64,000 nt of DNA from Alistipes dispar (GTDB lineage: Bacteria > Bacteroidota > Bacteroidia > Bacteroidales > Rikenellaceae). The DNA lies in NCBI RefSeq assembly GCF_006542685.1, contig NZ_AP019736.1, positions 1,708,001 to 1,772,000 of the forward strand, given 5' to 3'. The notes below the pieces were generated by a model. That model did no database searches, was not told where the DNA came from, and was given only the letters and a program-made list of their open reading frames with translations. Positions 7,192-16,102 of the stretch are shown piece after piece; within the stretch, counting starts at the first letter, position 1, and each line of letters begins with the position of its first letter. A program made the position numbers and the translations under genes.

Positions 7192-9452
7192 TGCCCCGTT
7201 ATGCCGACATAGTTCTTCCGCTGGCGCAGCCCGCCTACACGTTCGCCCTGCCGGAAGGCGTGACCGTCGCCGGGGGCGAGGCCGTGGCGGTGCAGTTCGG
7301 CCGCAGAAGGATCTATACGGGGATCGTATGGCGGGTGCATGACCGCCGTCCCGATTTCAGGACCGTCAAATCCGTCTCCCGCGTGCTTTACGGCGGCATG
7401 CGGCTGCTCTCGCCGGAGCAGATGGCCCTGTGGGAGTGGATCGCCTCGTACTACATGTGCTCCCTGGGGGAGGTGATGCGCGTGGCGCTGCCCGCCCTGA
7501 TGAAGCCCTCGGGCGACACGGAGGAGGAGTTCTCCGACGACGAGTTCCGTCCCCGTACCGAGTGTTACGTGTCGCTGGCCGCGGAACTCCGCGACGAGGG
7601 CCGTTTTCACGAAATCTGCGAGAAAATCGAACGGCGCGCCCCGAAACAGTACGAAGCGCTGCTCGAACTGGCCGCGGCCGGCGATGAGACGCGCATTGCG
7701 ACGGGCGAGGTGGCCCGCCGTCTGCTCCGGGCCGATCATGCCGTGCTGGACGCCCTCCGGCGCAAGAAATACGTCGTCTGCACCCGGCGCGAACGTTCGG
7801 TCGAGCGCGGCGGCGCGGTCTTCCGCCTTCCGGAGCTGACGGCGCACCAGCAGACGGCGCTGGAATCCCTGCGCGGACAGTTCGCCGCCGGAAAGACCAC
7901 GGCCCTGCTGCAGGGCGTCACCGGGTCGGGCAAGACCGAAATCTACATCCACCTGATCGCCGAGGTGCTGGCGCGGGGCGGCGACGTGCTGCTGCTGGTT
8001 CCCGAGATCGCCCTCACGGCGCAGCTCATCGAGCGCATGGAGCGCATCTTCGGCAGCCGCGTCACCCCCTATCATTCGAAACTCACGCCCCGCCGCCGTA
8101 CGGAGACCTTCCTGCGGCTCGGCCGCTCCGAGGGGGGCGAGTTCGTCGTCGGGGCGCGTTCGGCGATCTTTCTGCCGCTCAAACGGTTGCAGCTCGTCGT
8201 CGTGGACGAGGAGCACGACGCCAGCTACAAGCAGTCCGATCCCGCGCCGCGCTACAACGCCCGCGACTGCGCCGTGGTGACGGCCCGCCTGTTCGGAGGC
8301 CGCACGCTGCTCGGAAGCGCCACGCCCTCGCTCGAGACGTGGCTCAACGCCCGGAGCGGGAAGTACGGCCGCGCCGTGCTGGGGGAGCGTTACGGCGGCG
8401 CCCGGCCGCCCGAAGTGCTGATTTCGGACACGCTGCGCGCCGCGCGCCGCGGCGAGCGGCACGCCCATTTCAACAAGCTGCTGCTGGATCGCATCGGCGA
8501 GACGCTCGCCCGGGGCGGGCAGGCGATGCTGTTCCAGAACCGCCGCGGCTTTTCGCCCTATGTCGAATGCACGGAGTGCGGCTGGACGGCGCGCTGTCCC
8601 CACTGCAACGTGACGCTGACCTACCACAAGGGCGGCGAAAAGCTCGTCTGCCACTACTGCGGTCATACGGAGGGGGTTCCGGCGAAATGTCCGTCGTGCC
8701 GCGTGACGGATGTCGTGCCGGTGGGTTTCGGCACGGAGAAGATCGAGGAGGAGGTGGCCCGGATCTTTCCCGGAGCCCGCGTCGCGCGGCTGGACCGCGA
8801 CAGCGTGACCTCCGAGCGGGCCTTCAACGCCATCGTCGCCGACTTCGCGGCCCGCAGGACCGATATTCTGGTCGGCACGCAGATGATAACCAAGGGTTTC
8901 GATTTCGAGGGGGTTTCGCTGGTGGGGATTCTCAATGCCGACAACCTGCTCAACAATCCCGACTTCCGGGCTGCCGAGCGTGCCTTCCAGTTGATGACGC
9001 AGGTGGCGGGCCGGGCCGGGCGGCGTTCCGAGCCGGGCGAGGTGGTGATCCAGACCTCCGAGCCGGGGCATCCCGTCATCCGACAGGTCGCCTCCGGCGA
9101 TTACGAGGCGATGGCCCTCGCGCAGCTCGCCGAGCGCGAAGCCTTCTTCTATCCGCCCTATGCCCGGCTGACGGCCCTCACGCTCCGCCACCGCGACCCC
9201 ATGCTGCTGCGGCGGGGCGTGCTGGAACTGGCCGCCCGGCTGCGCGCGCGCTTCGGCCGTCGCGTGCTGGGGCCGATGGCCCCGCCCGTGGACCGCATCC
9301 GCGGCGAATACCTCGTAGGGCTGCTGCTCAAGGTCGAGAGCAGCGCTTCGTCGGCCCGTGCGCGGGAGATCCTCGCGGAGGAGTTGAAATCGTTCTCCCG
9401 GCAGGCCGAATACAAATCCGTTACCGTCGTCGTCAATGTCGATCCTCAGTGA
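7191..9452 (+). CDS. priA: primosomal protein N' (PriA replication-restart helicase)
   Basis: A 753-residue superfamily 2 helicase that reloads the replicative helicase at stalled forks. The N-terminal 3'-DNA-binding domain begins at residue 1 (YADIVLPLAQP). The Walker A motif GVTGSGKTEI is near 242, DEEH near 342, and the zinc-binding block with paired Cys motifs (CTECGW, CPHC, CHYCG, CPSC) spans about 459-503. Helicase motifs V and VI (GTQMITKGFDF, QVAGRAGR) follow. It starts at the yitT stop, and comF begins inside its last codons. Confidence 0.95.
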   Translation: MPRYADIVLPLAQPAYTFALPEGVTVAGGEAVAVQFGRRRIYTGIVWRVHDRRPDFRTVKSVSRVLYGGMRLLSPEQMALWEWIASYYMCSLGEVMRVALPALMKPSGDTEEEFSDDEFRPRTECYVSLAAELRDEGRFHEICEKIERRAPKQYEALLELAAAGDETRIATGEVARRLLRADHAVLDALRRKKYVVCTRRERSVERGGAVFRLPELTAHQQTALESLRGQFAAGKTTALLQGVTGSGKTEIYIHLIAEVLARGGDVLLLVPEIALTAQLIERMERIFGSRVTPYHSKLTPRRRTETFLRLGRSEGGEFVVGARSAIFLPLKRLQLVVVDEEHDASYKQSDPAPRYNARDCAVVTARLFGGRTLLGSATPSLETWLNARSGKYGRAVLGERYGGARPPEVLISDTLRAARRGERHAHFNKLLLDRIGETLARGGQAMLFQNRRGFSPYVECTECGWTARCPHCNVTLTYHKGGEKLVCHYCGHTEGVPAKCPSCRVTDVVPVGFGTEKIEEEVARIFPGARVARLDRDSVTSERAFNAIVADFAARRTDILVGTQMITKGFDFEGVSLVGILNADNLLNNPDFRAAERAFQLMTQVAGRAGRRSEPGEVVIQTSEPGHPVIRQVASGDYEAMALAQLAEREAFFYPPYARLTALTLRHRDPMLLRRGVLELAARLRARFGRRVLGPMAPPVDRIRGEYLVGLLLKVESSASSARAREILAEELKSFSRQAEYKSVTVVVNVDPQ

Positions 9453-10158
9453 ATTGTTCGGCGATGCGGCGTCGCTGCTCTTTCCGCGGCGGTGCGCCGT
9501 CTGCGGGGAGCCTCTCGCCCGCGGGGAGCGCACGGTCTGCACGCTGTGCCGCGCGACGGCGCCGCTGACGGGCTACTGGCGCGAGGCCGATAACCCGGTG
9601 TTCCGCAAGTGTTGGGGACTGGTCCCCGTGGAGCGGGCCTCGGGATTCCTCTTTTTCGTCCGCGGCAGCGGGTGGCGGCGGCTGATCCATGCCTTCAAGT
9701 ACCGCGGGGCATGGCGCGCGGCCCGCGAGATGGGCGCCTGGTACGGCCGCTGCCTGAAGGAGAGCGGGCTGTACGACGACGTGGAGGCGGTCGTGCCTCT
9801 TCCGCTGCACCCCTTCAAGCGCTGCCGGAGAGGATACAACCAGTCGGAATACATCGCCGAGGGAATCGCCGGGCAGCTGGGCGTGGAGGTGGACCGCCGG
9901 AGCGTCGGCCGGAAGCGCAATACGGCCAGCCAGGCCCTCAAGTCCCGCCGCGAGCGGGCCGCGAACGTCGAAGGGGCCTTTGCCGTCCGCCGTCCCGAGC
10001 GGCTGGCCGGGCGGCACGTGCTGCTGGTGGACGACGTGATGACCACGGGCAGCACGCTCCTGTCGTGCGCCGCCGAGATGCTGCGCGCCGCGCCCGGCTG
10101 CCGCGTCAGCATCGCGGCCCTGGCCGTCTCGCGCCGCGAGCTGGGGGTGAAGGAGTAG
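9436..10158 (+). CDS. ComF family phosphoribosyltransferase-like protein
   Basis: A 240-residue ComF protein. It opens with a double-zinc-ribbon-like segment (RRCAVCG ... CTLCR, residues about 17-38) and ends with the phosphoribosyltransferase PRPP loop LLVDDVMTTGST near residue 196. In naturally competent bacteria ComF works with PriA in handling incoming single-stranded DNA; here the gene overlaps priA by 17 nt, which supports a shared function. Competence itself is not shown by the sequence. Confidence 0.9.
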   Translation: MSILSELFGDAASLLFPRRCAVCGEPLARGERTVCTLCRATAPLTGYWREADNPVFRKCWGLVPVERASGFLFFVRGSGWRRLIHAFKYRGAWRAAREMGAWYGRCLKESGLYDDVEAVVPLPLHPFKRCRRGYNQSEYIAEGIAGQLGVEVDRRSVGRKRNTASQALKSRRERAANVEGAFAVRRPERLAGRHVLLVDDVMTTGSTLLSCAAEMLRAAPGCRVSIAALAVSRRELGVKE

Positions 10159-10212
10159 CGGTCCGCGGCGGGACGAAACGGACCTTTTTCGGAAAAACTC
10201 CGGGCGCGCCGT

Positions 10213-10243
10213 TTTGATATGTCCGCCCGAATCGCTACTTTTG
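10213..10243 (+). promoter_or_regulatory. full Bacteroidota promoter for dnaB
   Basis: TTTG (10213-10216), 19 nt, then TACTTTTG (10236-10243): an exact fit to the TTTG-N19-TAnnTTTG promoter of Bacteroidota. The dnaB ATG is 25 nt downstream. It is the best promoter in the window and probably drives much of the dnaB-to-division gene run. Confidence 0.8.
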
Positions 10244-10268
10244 ACCTTCGAAAGATTCCGATAACTTC

Positions 10269-11855
10269 ATGGCGAAAGATTTTACCCCCTCCTCCCGCAA
10301 CCGGGAGGCGTTTGCGGCGCTGACCGATACGGCCGGCAACGTCCCTCCCCAGGCCGTCGAGCTGGAGGAGGCCGTGCTGGGCGCGTTGATGCTCGAAAAG
10401 GACAGTATCATCGCCGTCCAGGAGTTCATCACGCCCGAAGCCTTCTACACGGAGGAGCACCGGCTGATCTACAAGGCCATCGAGGAGCTGTCGATGGAGC
10501 TCAAGCCGATCGACCTCTACACGGTGACCGAGCGGCTGAAGGTCAAGAAGGAGCTTAAGAAGGTGGGCGGCGCGTCGTACCTGGCGCAGTTGACGCAGAA
10601 GGTCGGCTCGGCCGCGAACGTCGAGTTCCACGCCAAGATCATCGCCCAGAAATACGTGCAGCGCGAGCTGATCCGTTCGGCCACCGAAATCCAGAAACGC
10701 TCCTACGACGAATCGACCGACGTGACGGACCTGATCGGATTCGCCGAGGGCGAGATATTCAAGGTCGCCGAGGGGCACGTCAAGCGTTCGGTGCAGTCGT
10801 CGAAGGACATCCTGGCCCGCGCGCTCATGCAGATCGAGGAGGCGTCGAAAAACACGAGCGCCTTCAACGGCGTGCCGTCGGGCTTCATGGCCCTCGACCG
10901 CGTGACGCTCGGCTGGCAGCTGTCGGACCTCATCATCGTCGCCGCGCGTCCGTCGATGGGCAAGACGGCCTTCGTGCTCTCGATGGCCCGCAACATGGCC
11001 GTGGACCACGAGCAGGGCGTGGCGTTCTTCTCGCTCGAAATGTCGGCCGTGCAGCTGATGATGCGACTCATCATCGCCGAGACGGGGCTTTCGGGCAACG
11101 ACGTCAAGTCGGGCCGTCTGACGCCCGAGCAGTGGCGCCATCTCGAATCGGCCACCAAGCCGCTGGGCGCCGCACCGCTCTATATCGACGACACGCCGGC
11201 GCTGTCGGTCTTCGAGTTCCGCTCGAAGGCCCGGCGGCTGAAGATTCACAACGACATCAAGATCATCATCATCGACTACCTCCAGCTGATGACCGGCAAC
11301 CAGGACACGAAGGGCAACCGCGAGCAGGAGGTGGCCTTCATTTCGCGCACGCTCAAGGCCATCGCCAAGGAGCTGAACGTGCCGGTGATCGCCCTCTCGC
11401 AGCTGAGCCGCGCCACCGAGATGCGCGGCGGGTCGAAGCGGCCCCAGTTGTCGGACCTCCGCGAGTCGGGGGCCATCGAGCAGGACGCCGACATCGTCGC
11501 CTTCATCCACCGTCCCGAGTATTACGGCATCAATCAGGACGAGAACGGAATGCCCACGGCGGGCATGGCCGAGATCATCCTGGCCAAGCACCGCAACGGC
11601 GCGGTGTGCGACGTGAACCTGCGCTTCCTCAAGGAGCAGGCGCGCTTCGCCGATCTGGAGGATTCGATGCTGCCGCCCGCGCAGGCGGCCGACGCCCGGC
11701 AGGCTTACGACGACTACGCCAGCGGTTCGAACTCCGTGCCGGGGACGGGATTCGGCGGCGCTCCCGGGACCGGCTTCGGCGGCGGGCTGGGTTCGGCCGG
11801 GAGCTCGGAGTTCGACCTGACGCCCCGCTCGCTCGACGAGGAGGCGCCGTTCTGA
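10269..11855 (+). CDS. dnaB: replicative DNA helicase DnaB
   Basis: A 528-residue hexameric fork helicase. The N-terminal primase-binding domain (about 25-130) is followed by the RecA-like motor with Walker A RPSMGKTAF near 234 and Walker B IIIIDYLQLM near 335, then the DnaB motif SQLSRATE and the arginine-finger region. The last 60 residues are a Gly/Ser/Pro-rich tail (repeated GTGFGG), probably disordered. No intein interrupts the motor. It is followed 65 nt later by the ComM-like ATPase. Confidence 0.95.
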   Translation: MAKDFTPSSRNREAFAALTDTAGNVPPQAVELEEAVLGALMLEKDSIIAVQEFITPEAFYTEEHRLIYKAIEELSMELKPIDLYTVTERLKVKKELKKVGGASYLAQLTQKVGSAANVEFHAKIIAQKYVQRELIRSATEIQKRSYDESTDVTDLIGFAEGEIFKVAEGHVKRSVQSSKDILARALMQIEEASKNTSAFNGVPSGFMALDRVTLGWQLSDLIIVAARPSMGKTAFVLSMARNMAVDHEQGVAFFSLEMSAVQLMMRLIIAETGLSGNDVKSGRLTPEQWRHLESATKPLGAAPLYIDDTPALSVFEFRSKARRLKIHNDIKIIIIDYLQLMTGNQDTKGNREQEVAFISRTLKAIAKELNVPVIALSQLSRATEMRGGSKRPQLSDLRESGAIEQDADIVAFIHRPEYYGINQDENGMPTAGMAEIILAKHRNGAVCDVNLRFLKEQARFADLEDSMLPPAQAADARQAYDDYASGSNSVPGTGFGGAPGTGFGGGLGSAGSSEFDLTPRSLDEEAPF

Positions 11856-11920
11856 CGGAAATTTTCAGCGCCGGGCGGGGCGGTCCCGTTCCGGCGCGAC
11901 AACGCATAAACGATACGGAT

Positions 11921-13462
11921 ATGTTCGTTCGCACCTATGCCGGAGCCATTTCCGGAATCGACGCCGTGGCGGTCTCCGTCGAGGTCGATATCACGGGCGG
12001 CGGTCTGGGCATGTACCTCGTGGGGCTGCCCGACAACGCCGTGAAGGAGAGCGAACAGCGCATCCGGGCGGCCTTCGGGAACTCCGGGGAGCGCATGTCG
12101 GGCCGCAAGGTGGTCGTGAACCTTGCGCCGGCCGACCTGCGCAAGGAGGGTTCGGGCTTCGACCTGCCGATCGCCGTGGGGATTCTCGCGGCGATGGAGC
12201 GCGTCGCGGCCGGCGCCGTGGCCGATACGATGTTCGTCGGGGAGCTGTCGCTCGACGGGTCGCTCAAGCCCGTGCGGGGCGTGCTGCCGTTGGCGATCCG
12301 TGCCCGCGACGCCGGGCTGCGGCGGATCGTGCTGCCGGCGGACAACGCCGCCGAGGCGGCCGTGGTGGAGGGCGTCGAGGTGCTCGGCGCGGAGTCGCTG
12401 CGCGAAGTGATCGACTGCCTGAACGGCGTGACGGAGATCGCGCCGGCCCGTCCCGCAGCGGGGGAGGACGCCGCGTTCCCCGGGACGTGTTACGGCGAGG
12501 ATTTCGCCGACGTGAAGGGACAGGGACATGCCAAGCGGGCGCTGGAGATCGCTGCGGCGGGCGGCCACAACGTCATTCTCGTCGGGTCGCCCGGCTCGGG
12601 AAAGACGATGCTGGCGCGGCGGCTGCCGACGATCCTGCCGCCGCTTACGCCCGAGGAGGCGCTCGAGACGACCAAGATACACTCCGTGGCGGGAAAGATC
12701 GCCGCGGCGGGCGGACTGATGACGCGGCGGCCCTTCCGGGCGCCGCACCACCTCACGTCGCAGGTCGCGCTCATCGGCGGCGGACAGTCGCCCAGTCCGG
12801 GCGAGGTGTCGCTGGCCCACAACGGGGTGCTGTTTCTGGACGAGCTGCCCGAGTTCGGGCGCAGCGTGCTCGAGGTGCTCCGGCAGCCGCTCGAGGAGCG
12901 GCGGGTCGTCGTCTCGCGGGCGCGGTACAGCGTGGAGTATCCCGCCAACTTCATCCTCGTGGCGGCGATGAACCCCTGTCCGTGCGGGTATTACAACCAT
13001 CCGGCGCGGGAGTGCGTCTGTTCGCCGGGGACGGTGCACCGTTATATGGGCCGGATTTCGGGGCCGCTCATGGACCGTATCGACCTGCATGTGGAGGTGA
13101 CGCCCGTGGCGCCCGCCGAACTCGCGGCCGCGGCCCCGGGCGAACCGAGCGCGGCGATCCGCGAACGGGTGGTGCGGGCGCGCGGGATGCAGGCGGAGCG
13201 GTTCCGCAACCTGCCGGGCGTGCATACGAACGCGATGATGAACAGCGCGATGCTGACCGAATACTGCCGTCTCGACGCGGCGTCGGCGGCGTTGCTGGAG
13301 CGGGCGATGGAGCGGTTGGCGCTCTCGGCCCGGGCCTACGACCGCATCCGGCGGGTGGCGCGCACGATCGCCGACCTGGCGGGACGCGGGCGGATCGGGG
13401 CGTCGGACGTGGCCGAGGCGATCAACTACCGGTCGCTGGACAGGGGCGGCTGGGGACAGTGA
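11921..13462 (+). CDS. YifB/ComM family Mg-chelatase-like AAA+ ATPase
   Basis: A 513-residue protein with three parts: an N-terminal Lon-protease-like S5-fold domain (about 1-165, opening MFVRTYAGAISGIDA), a Mg-chelatase ChlI-type AAA+ core with Walker A VGSPGSGKTML near 225 and Walker B LFLDELPEF, and a C-terminal lid domain with RVARTIADLAG. ComM is a hexameric helicase promoting branch migration during natural transformation. Its position behind priA-comF and dnaB fits a DNA-processing role. ATG at 11921 gives the conserved N-terminus. Confidence 0.9.
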   Translation: MFVRTYAGAISGIDAVAVSVEVDITGGGLGMYLVGLPDNAVKESEQRIRAAFGNSGERMSGRKVVVNLAPADLRKEGSGFDLPIAVGILAAMERVAAGAVADTMFVGELSLDGSLKPVRGVLPLAIRARDAGLRRIVLPADNAAEAAVVEGVEVLGAESLREVIDCLNGVTEIAPARPAAGEDAAFPGTCYGEDFADVKGQGHAKRALEIAAAGGHNVILVGSPGSGKTMLARRLPTILPPLTPEEALETTKIHSVAGKIAAAGGLMTRRPFRAPHHLTSQVALIGGGQSPSPGEVSLAHNGVLFLDELPEFGRSVLEVLRQPLEERRVVVSRARYSVEYPANFILVAAMNPCPCGYYNHPARECVCSPGTVHRYMGRISGPLMDRIDLHVEVTPVAPAELAAAAPGEPSAAIRERVVRARGMQAERFRNLPGVHTNAMMNSAMLTEYCRLDAASAALLERAMERLALSARAYDRIRRVARTIADLAGRGRIGASDVAEAINYRSLDRGGWGQ

Positions 13463-13499
13463 CGCTCCGTGCGGAACGAAACAGGAAAACGCAGAAGAT

Positions 13500-14600
13500 A
13501 TGAAACGCATTATACTTTCGGGAGGCGGCACGGGGGGCCATATCTACCCGGCCGTGGCGGTGGCCGAGGCGCTGAAGCGCCGTTTCGGCGAACAGGTCGA
13601 ACTGTTGTTCGTGGGCGCCGAGGGCAGGATGGAGATGGAGAAGATCCCGGCGCTGGGCTACCGCATCGTGGGGCTTCCGATCGCGGGGTTGCAGCGGCGG
13701 ATGGACTGGCACAACCTCGCCGTGCCCTTCAAGGTGCTGCGGTCGCTGCGGCAGGCGCGGCGGACGATCCGCACGTTCGGGGCCGACGTCGTGGTGGGCT
13801 TCGGAGGCTACGCCAGCGCACCGGTGCTGTGGGCCGCGCAGCGGATGGGCGTGCCGACCGTAATCCAGGAGCAGAACTCCTACGCGGGGGTGACGAACAA
13901 GATTCTGGCGCGCGGCGCGCGGCGTATCTGCACGGCCTACGAGGGGATGGAACGCTTCTTCCCGGCCGACCGGATCGTGCTCACGGGCAATCCCCTGCGG
14001 GGCCGTTTCTCGAAGGAGGGAGCCGACCGTGCCGAGGCGCTGAGGCATTACGGCCTGACGGCCGGCCTGCCGACGGTGCTGGTGGTCGGGGGATCGCTCG
14101 GTACGCGCTCGCTCAACGAGATGATGAAGGCGTGGATCGTGCAGACCGGCGGCACGGCCCCGGTGCAGGTGATCTGGCAGACGGGCAAGTACTACGAGCG
14201 GGAGATGCAGGCCTTTCTGGCGGCGCACCCCGCGGCGCACGTCTGGCAGGGAGCCTTCATCGAGCGCATGGATTACGCCTATGCGGCGGCCGATCTGGTG
14301 ATTTCGCGCAGCGGCGCGGGGACCGTCTCGGAGCTTTGCCTCGTGGCGAAGCCCGTCGTTTTCGTCCCCTCGCCCAACGTGGCGGAGGACCACCAGACGA
14401 AGAACGCCCGGGCGCTGGAGCGCAGGGGGGCGGCCGTGGTGATTCCCGATGCGGAGTGCCGGACGCGGGCCATGCCGCGGGCGCTGGAGCTGCTCGCCGA
14501 CCGGGAGGCGCTGGCGGAGATGAGCCGCCGTCTGGAGGCGCTGGCCCGTCCCGACGCCGCGGAGCGGATCGTGGACGAGATCGTGCGGGCGATGGCCTGA
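13500..14600 (+). CDS. murG: UDP-GlcNAc:lipid I GlcNAc transferase MurG
   Basis: A 366-residue GT28 glycosyltransferase that adds GlcNAc to undecaprenyl-PP-MurNAc-pentapeptide on the inner face of the membrane, making lipid II. The N-terminal G-loop SGGGTGGHIYP (7-17) and the second G-loop VVGGSLGTRSLN near 198 are intact, as is the UDP-GlcNAc site region ISRSGAGTVSEL near 264. It normally follows ftsW in the division/cell-wall cluster; here it follows the ComM-like gene by 37 nt. Confidence 0.95.
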   Translation: MKRIILSGGGTGGHIYPAVAVAEALKRRFGEQVELLFVGAEGRMEMEKIPALGYRIVGLPIAGLQRRMDWHNLAVPFKVLRSLRQARRTIRTFGADVVVGFGGYASAPVLWAAQRMGVPTVIQEQNSYAGVTNKILARGARRICTAYEGMERFFPADRIVLTGNPLRGRFSKEGADRAEALRHYGLTAGLPTVLVVGGSLGTRSLNEMMKAWIVQTGGTAPVQVIWQTGKYYEREMQAFLAAHPAAHVWQGAFIERMDYAYAAADLVISRSGAGTVSELCLVAKPVVFVPSPNVAEDHQTKNARALERRGAAVVIPDAECRTRAMPRALELLADREALAEMSRRLEALARPDAAERIVDEIVRAMA

Positions 14601-14673
14601 CGGCTGCGGACCCGGGGCGGTACGCCTGTGCGGCGGCCGCGAAGAAGACGAATGCAAACGACAGAGCGAAGTT

Positions 14674-16056
14674 ATGAAGTTCGACAATATCTATTTTCTC
14701 GGGATCGGGGGAATCGGCATGAGCGCCCTGGCCCGCTATTTCCTCCGCGAGGGCAAACGGGTGGCGGGCTACGACCGCACGCCGTCCCTGCTGACTGGAG
14801 AACTGGAGGCCGAAGGGGCGGCGATCCACTATGAAGACGACGTGCGGCGGATTCCCGGTCCGTTCCGCGATCCGGCGGCCACGATGGTGGTCTATACGCC
14901 GGCCGTGCCCGACGACCTGGGCGAGTTCCGCTACTTCCGCGACGGGGGCTTTTCCATCGAGAAGCGGTCGCAGATGCTCGGACACCTCTCCGAAGGGAAA
15001 TACGTGATGGCGGTGGCCGGGACGCACGGCAAGACGACCACTTCGACGCTCGTGGCGTGGCTCAACCGTGCGCTGACGGGCGGCGGTTCGGCCTTCCTCG
15101 GGGGCATTTCGAAGAATTTCGGCGGCAACCTCGTGCTGGGCGACGGACCGCGGCTGGCGGTCGAGGCCGACGAGTTCGACCGTTCGTTCCTGCGGCTGCA
15201 TCCCGACGTGGCCGTGGTGACCTCGGCCGATGCGGACCACCTCGACATCTACGGGACGCACGAGGCCCTCAAGGAGGCCTTCGCGCAGTTCGTGCGGCAG
15301 ATCCGGCCGGGCGGCGCGCTGATTCTCAAGCAGGGGGTGGAGATCGTGGCGGACAACCCCGGTATCGCGGTTTACTGCTACTCCTACGACGAGCCGTGCG
15401 ACTTCTACGCCCGCGGCGTGCGGCTGCTCGAAGGGGGGCACTACCGCTACGATGTGGTCACGCCGTCGGGTGTGATCGAGGGGTGCACGCTGGGCGTTCC
15501 GGGGTGGGTCAATATCGAAAATTCGGTGGCGGCCGTGGCCTCGGTGTGGTGTGCCGCGAAGGCGGAGGGCGCGGAGCCGGACGCCGACGCCCTGCGCGGG
15601 GCGCTGGCCTCGTTCTCGGGCGTGAAGCGGCGGTTCGAGTTCTATGTCAATACGCCGAAGCAGGTTTACATGGACGACTATGCGCACCACCCGCGCGAAC
15701 TGGCGGCGACGCTCGCCTCCGTCCGGCGGATGTTCCCCGGGCGGCGCATCACGGCGCTGTTCCAGCCCCACCTCTACACCCGCACGCGCGATCTTTACGT
15801 GGAGTTCGCCGAGGCGCTGTCGCATGCCGACGAGGTCGTGCTGCTGCCGATCTACCCGGCGCGCGAGGAGCCGATCGAAGGGGTCTCGTCGGAGCTGATC
15901 GCCGGGTTGGTGACCGTCCCCTGCCGCATCGTGGAGCGCGGACGGCTGGCCGACGAGGTGGCCGCCATGCCGACCGACGTGGTGATCTCGTTCGGCGCGG
16001 GCAATATCGACGCCTGCTGCGGGGCGCTGGCCGAACGGCTGCGGGCGAAGAGCTGA
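14674..16056 (+). CDS. murC: UDP-N-acetylmuramate--L-alanine ligase MurC
   Basis: A 460-residue Mur ligase that attaches L-Ala to UDP-MurNAc, the first amino-acid step of peptidoglycan synthesis. The Rossmann domain GIGGIGMSALA (10-20), the ATP loop AGTHGKTTTST (about 115-125), the central-domain block VEADEFDRSF near 167 and the C-terminal DYAHHP motif near 332 are all recognisable. Bacteroidota peptidoglycan genes are usually in this order (murG-murC-ftsQ). Confidence 0.95.
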   Translation: MKFDNIYFLGIGGIGMSALARYFLREGKRVAGYDRTPSLLTGELEAEGAAIHYEDDVRRIPGPFRDPAATMVVYTPAVPDDLGEFRYFRDGGFSIEKRSQMLGHLSEGKYVMAVAGTHGKTTTSTLVAWLNRALTGGGSAFLGGISKNFGGNLVLGDGPRLAVEADEFDRSFLRLHPDVAVVTSADADHLDIYGTHEALKEAFAQFVRQIRPGGALILKQGVEIVADNPGIAVYCYSYDEPCDFYARGVRLLEGGHYRYDVVTPSGVIEGCTLGVPGWVNIENSVAAVASVWCAAKAEGAEPDADALRGALASFSGVKRRFEFYVNTPKQVYMDDYAHHPRELAATLASVRRMFPGRRITALFQPHLYTRTRDLYVEFAEALSHADEVVLLPIYPAREEPIEGVSSELIAGLVTVPCRIVERGRLADEVAAMPTDVVISFGAGNIDACCGALAERLRAKS

Positions 16057-16102
16057 GGCGGCGTCCCGGGCGGATGAATGGAAGCGAACGGAACAACGGA
16101 CA

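Noticed and set aside
6285..9452. A single 1055-residue protein spanning YitT and PriA
   Set aside because: The first 300 codons are the wrong phase of yitT; the real priA begins at 7191 at the yitT stop.
7155..9542. 795-residue antisense frame opposite priA
   Set aside because: Composition and lack of motifs mark it as a shadow of priA.
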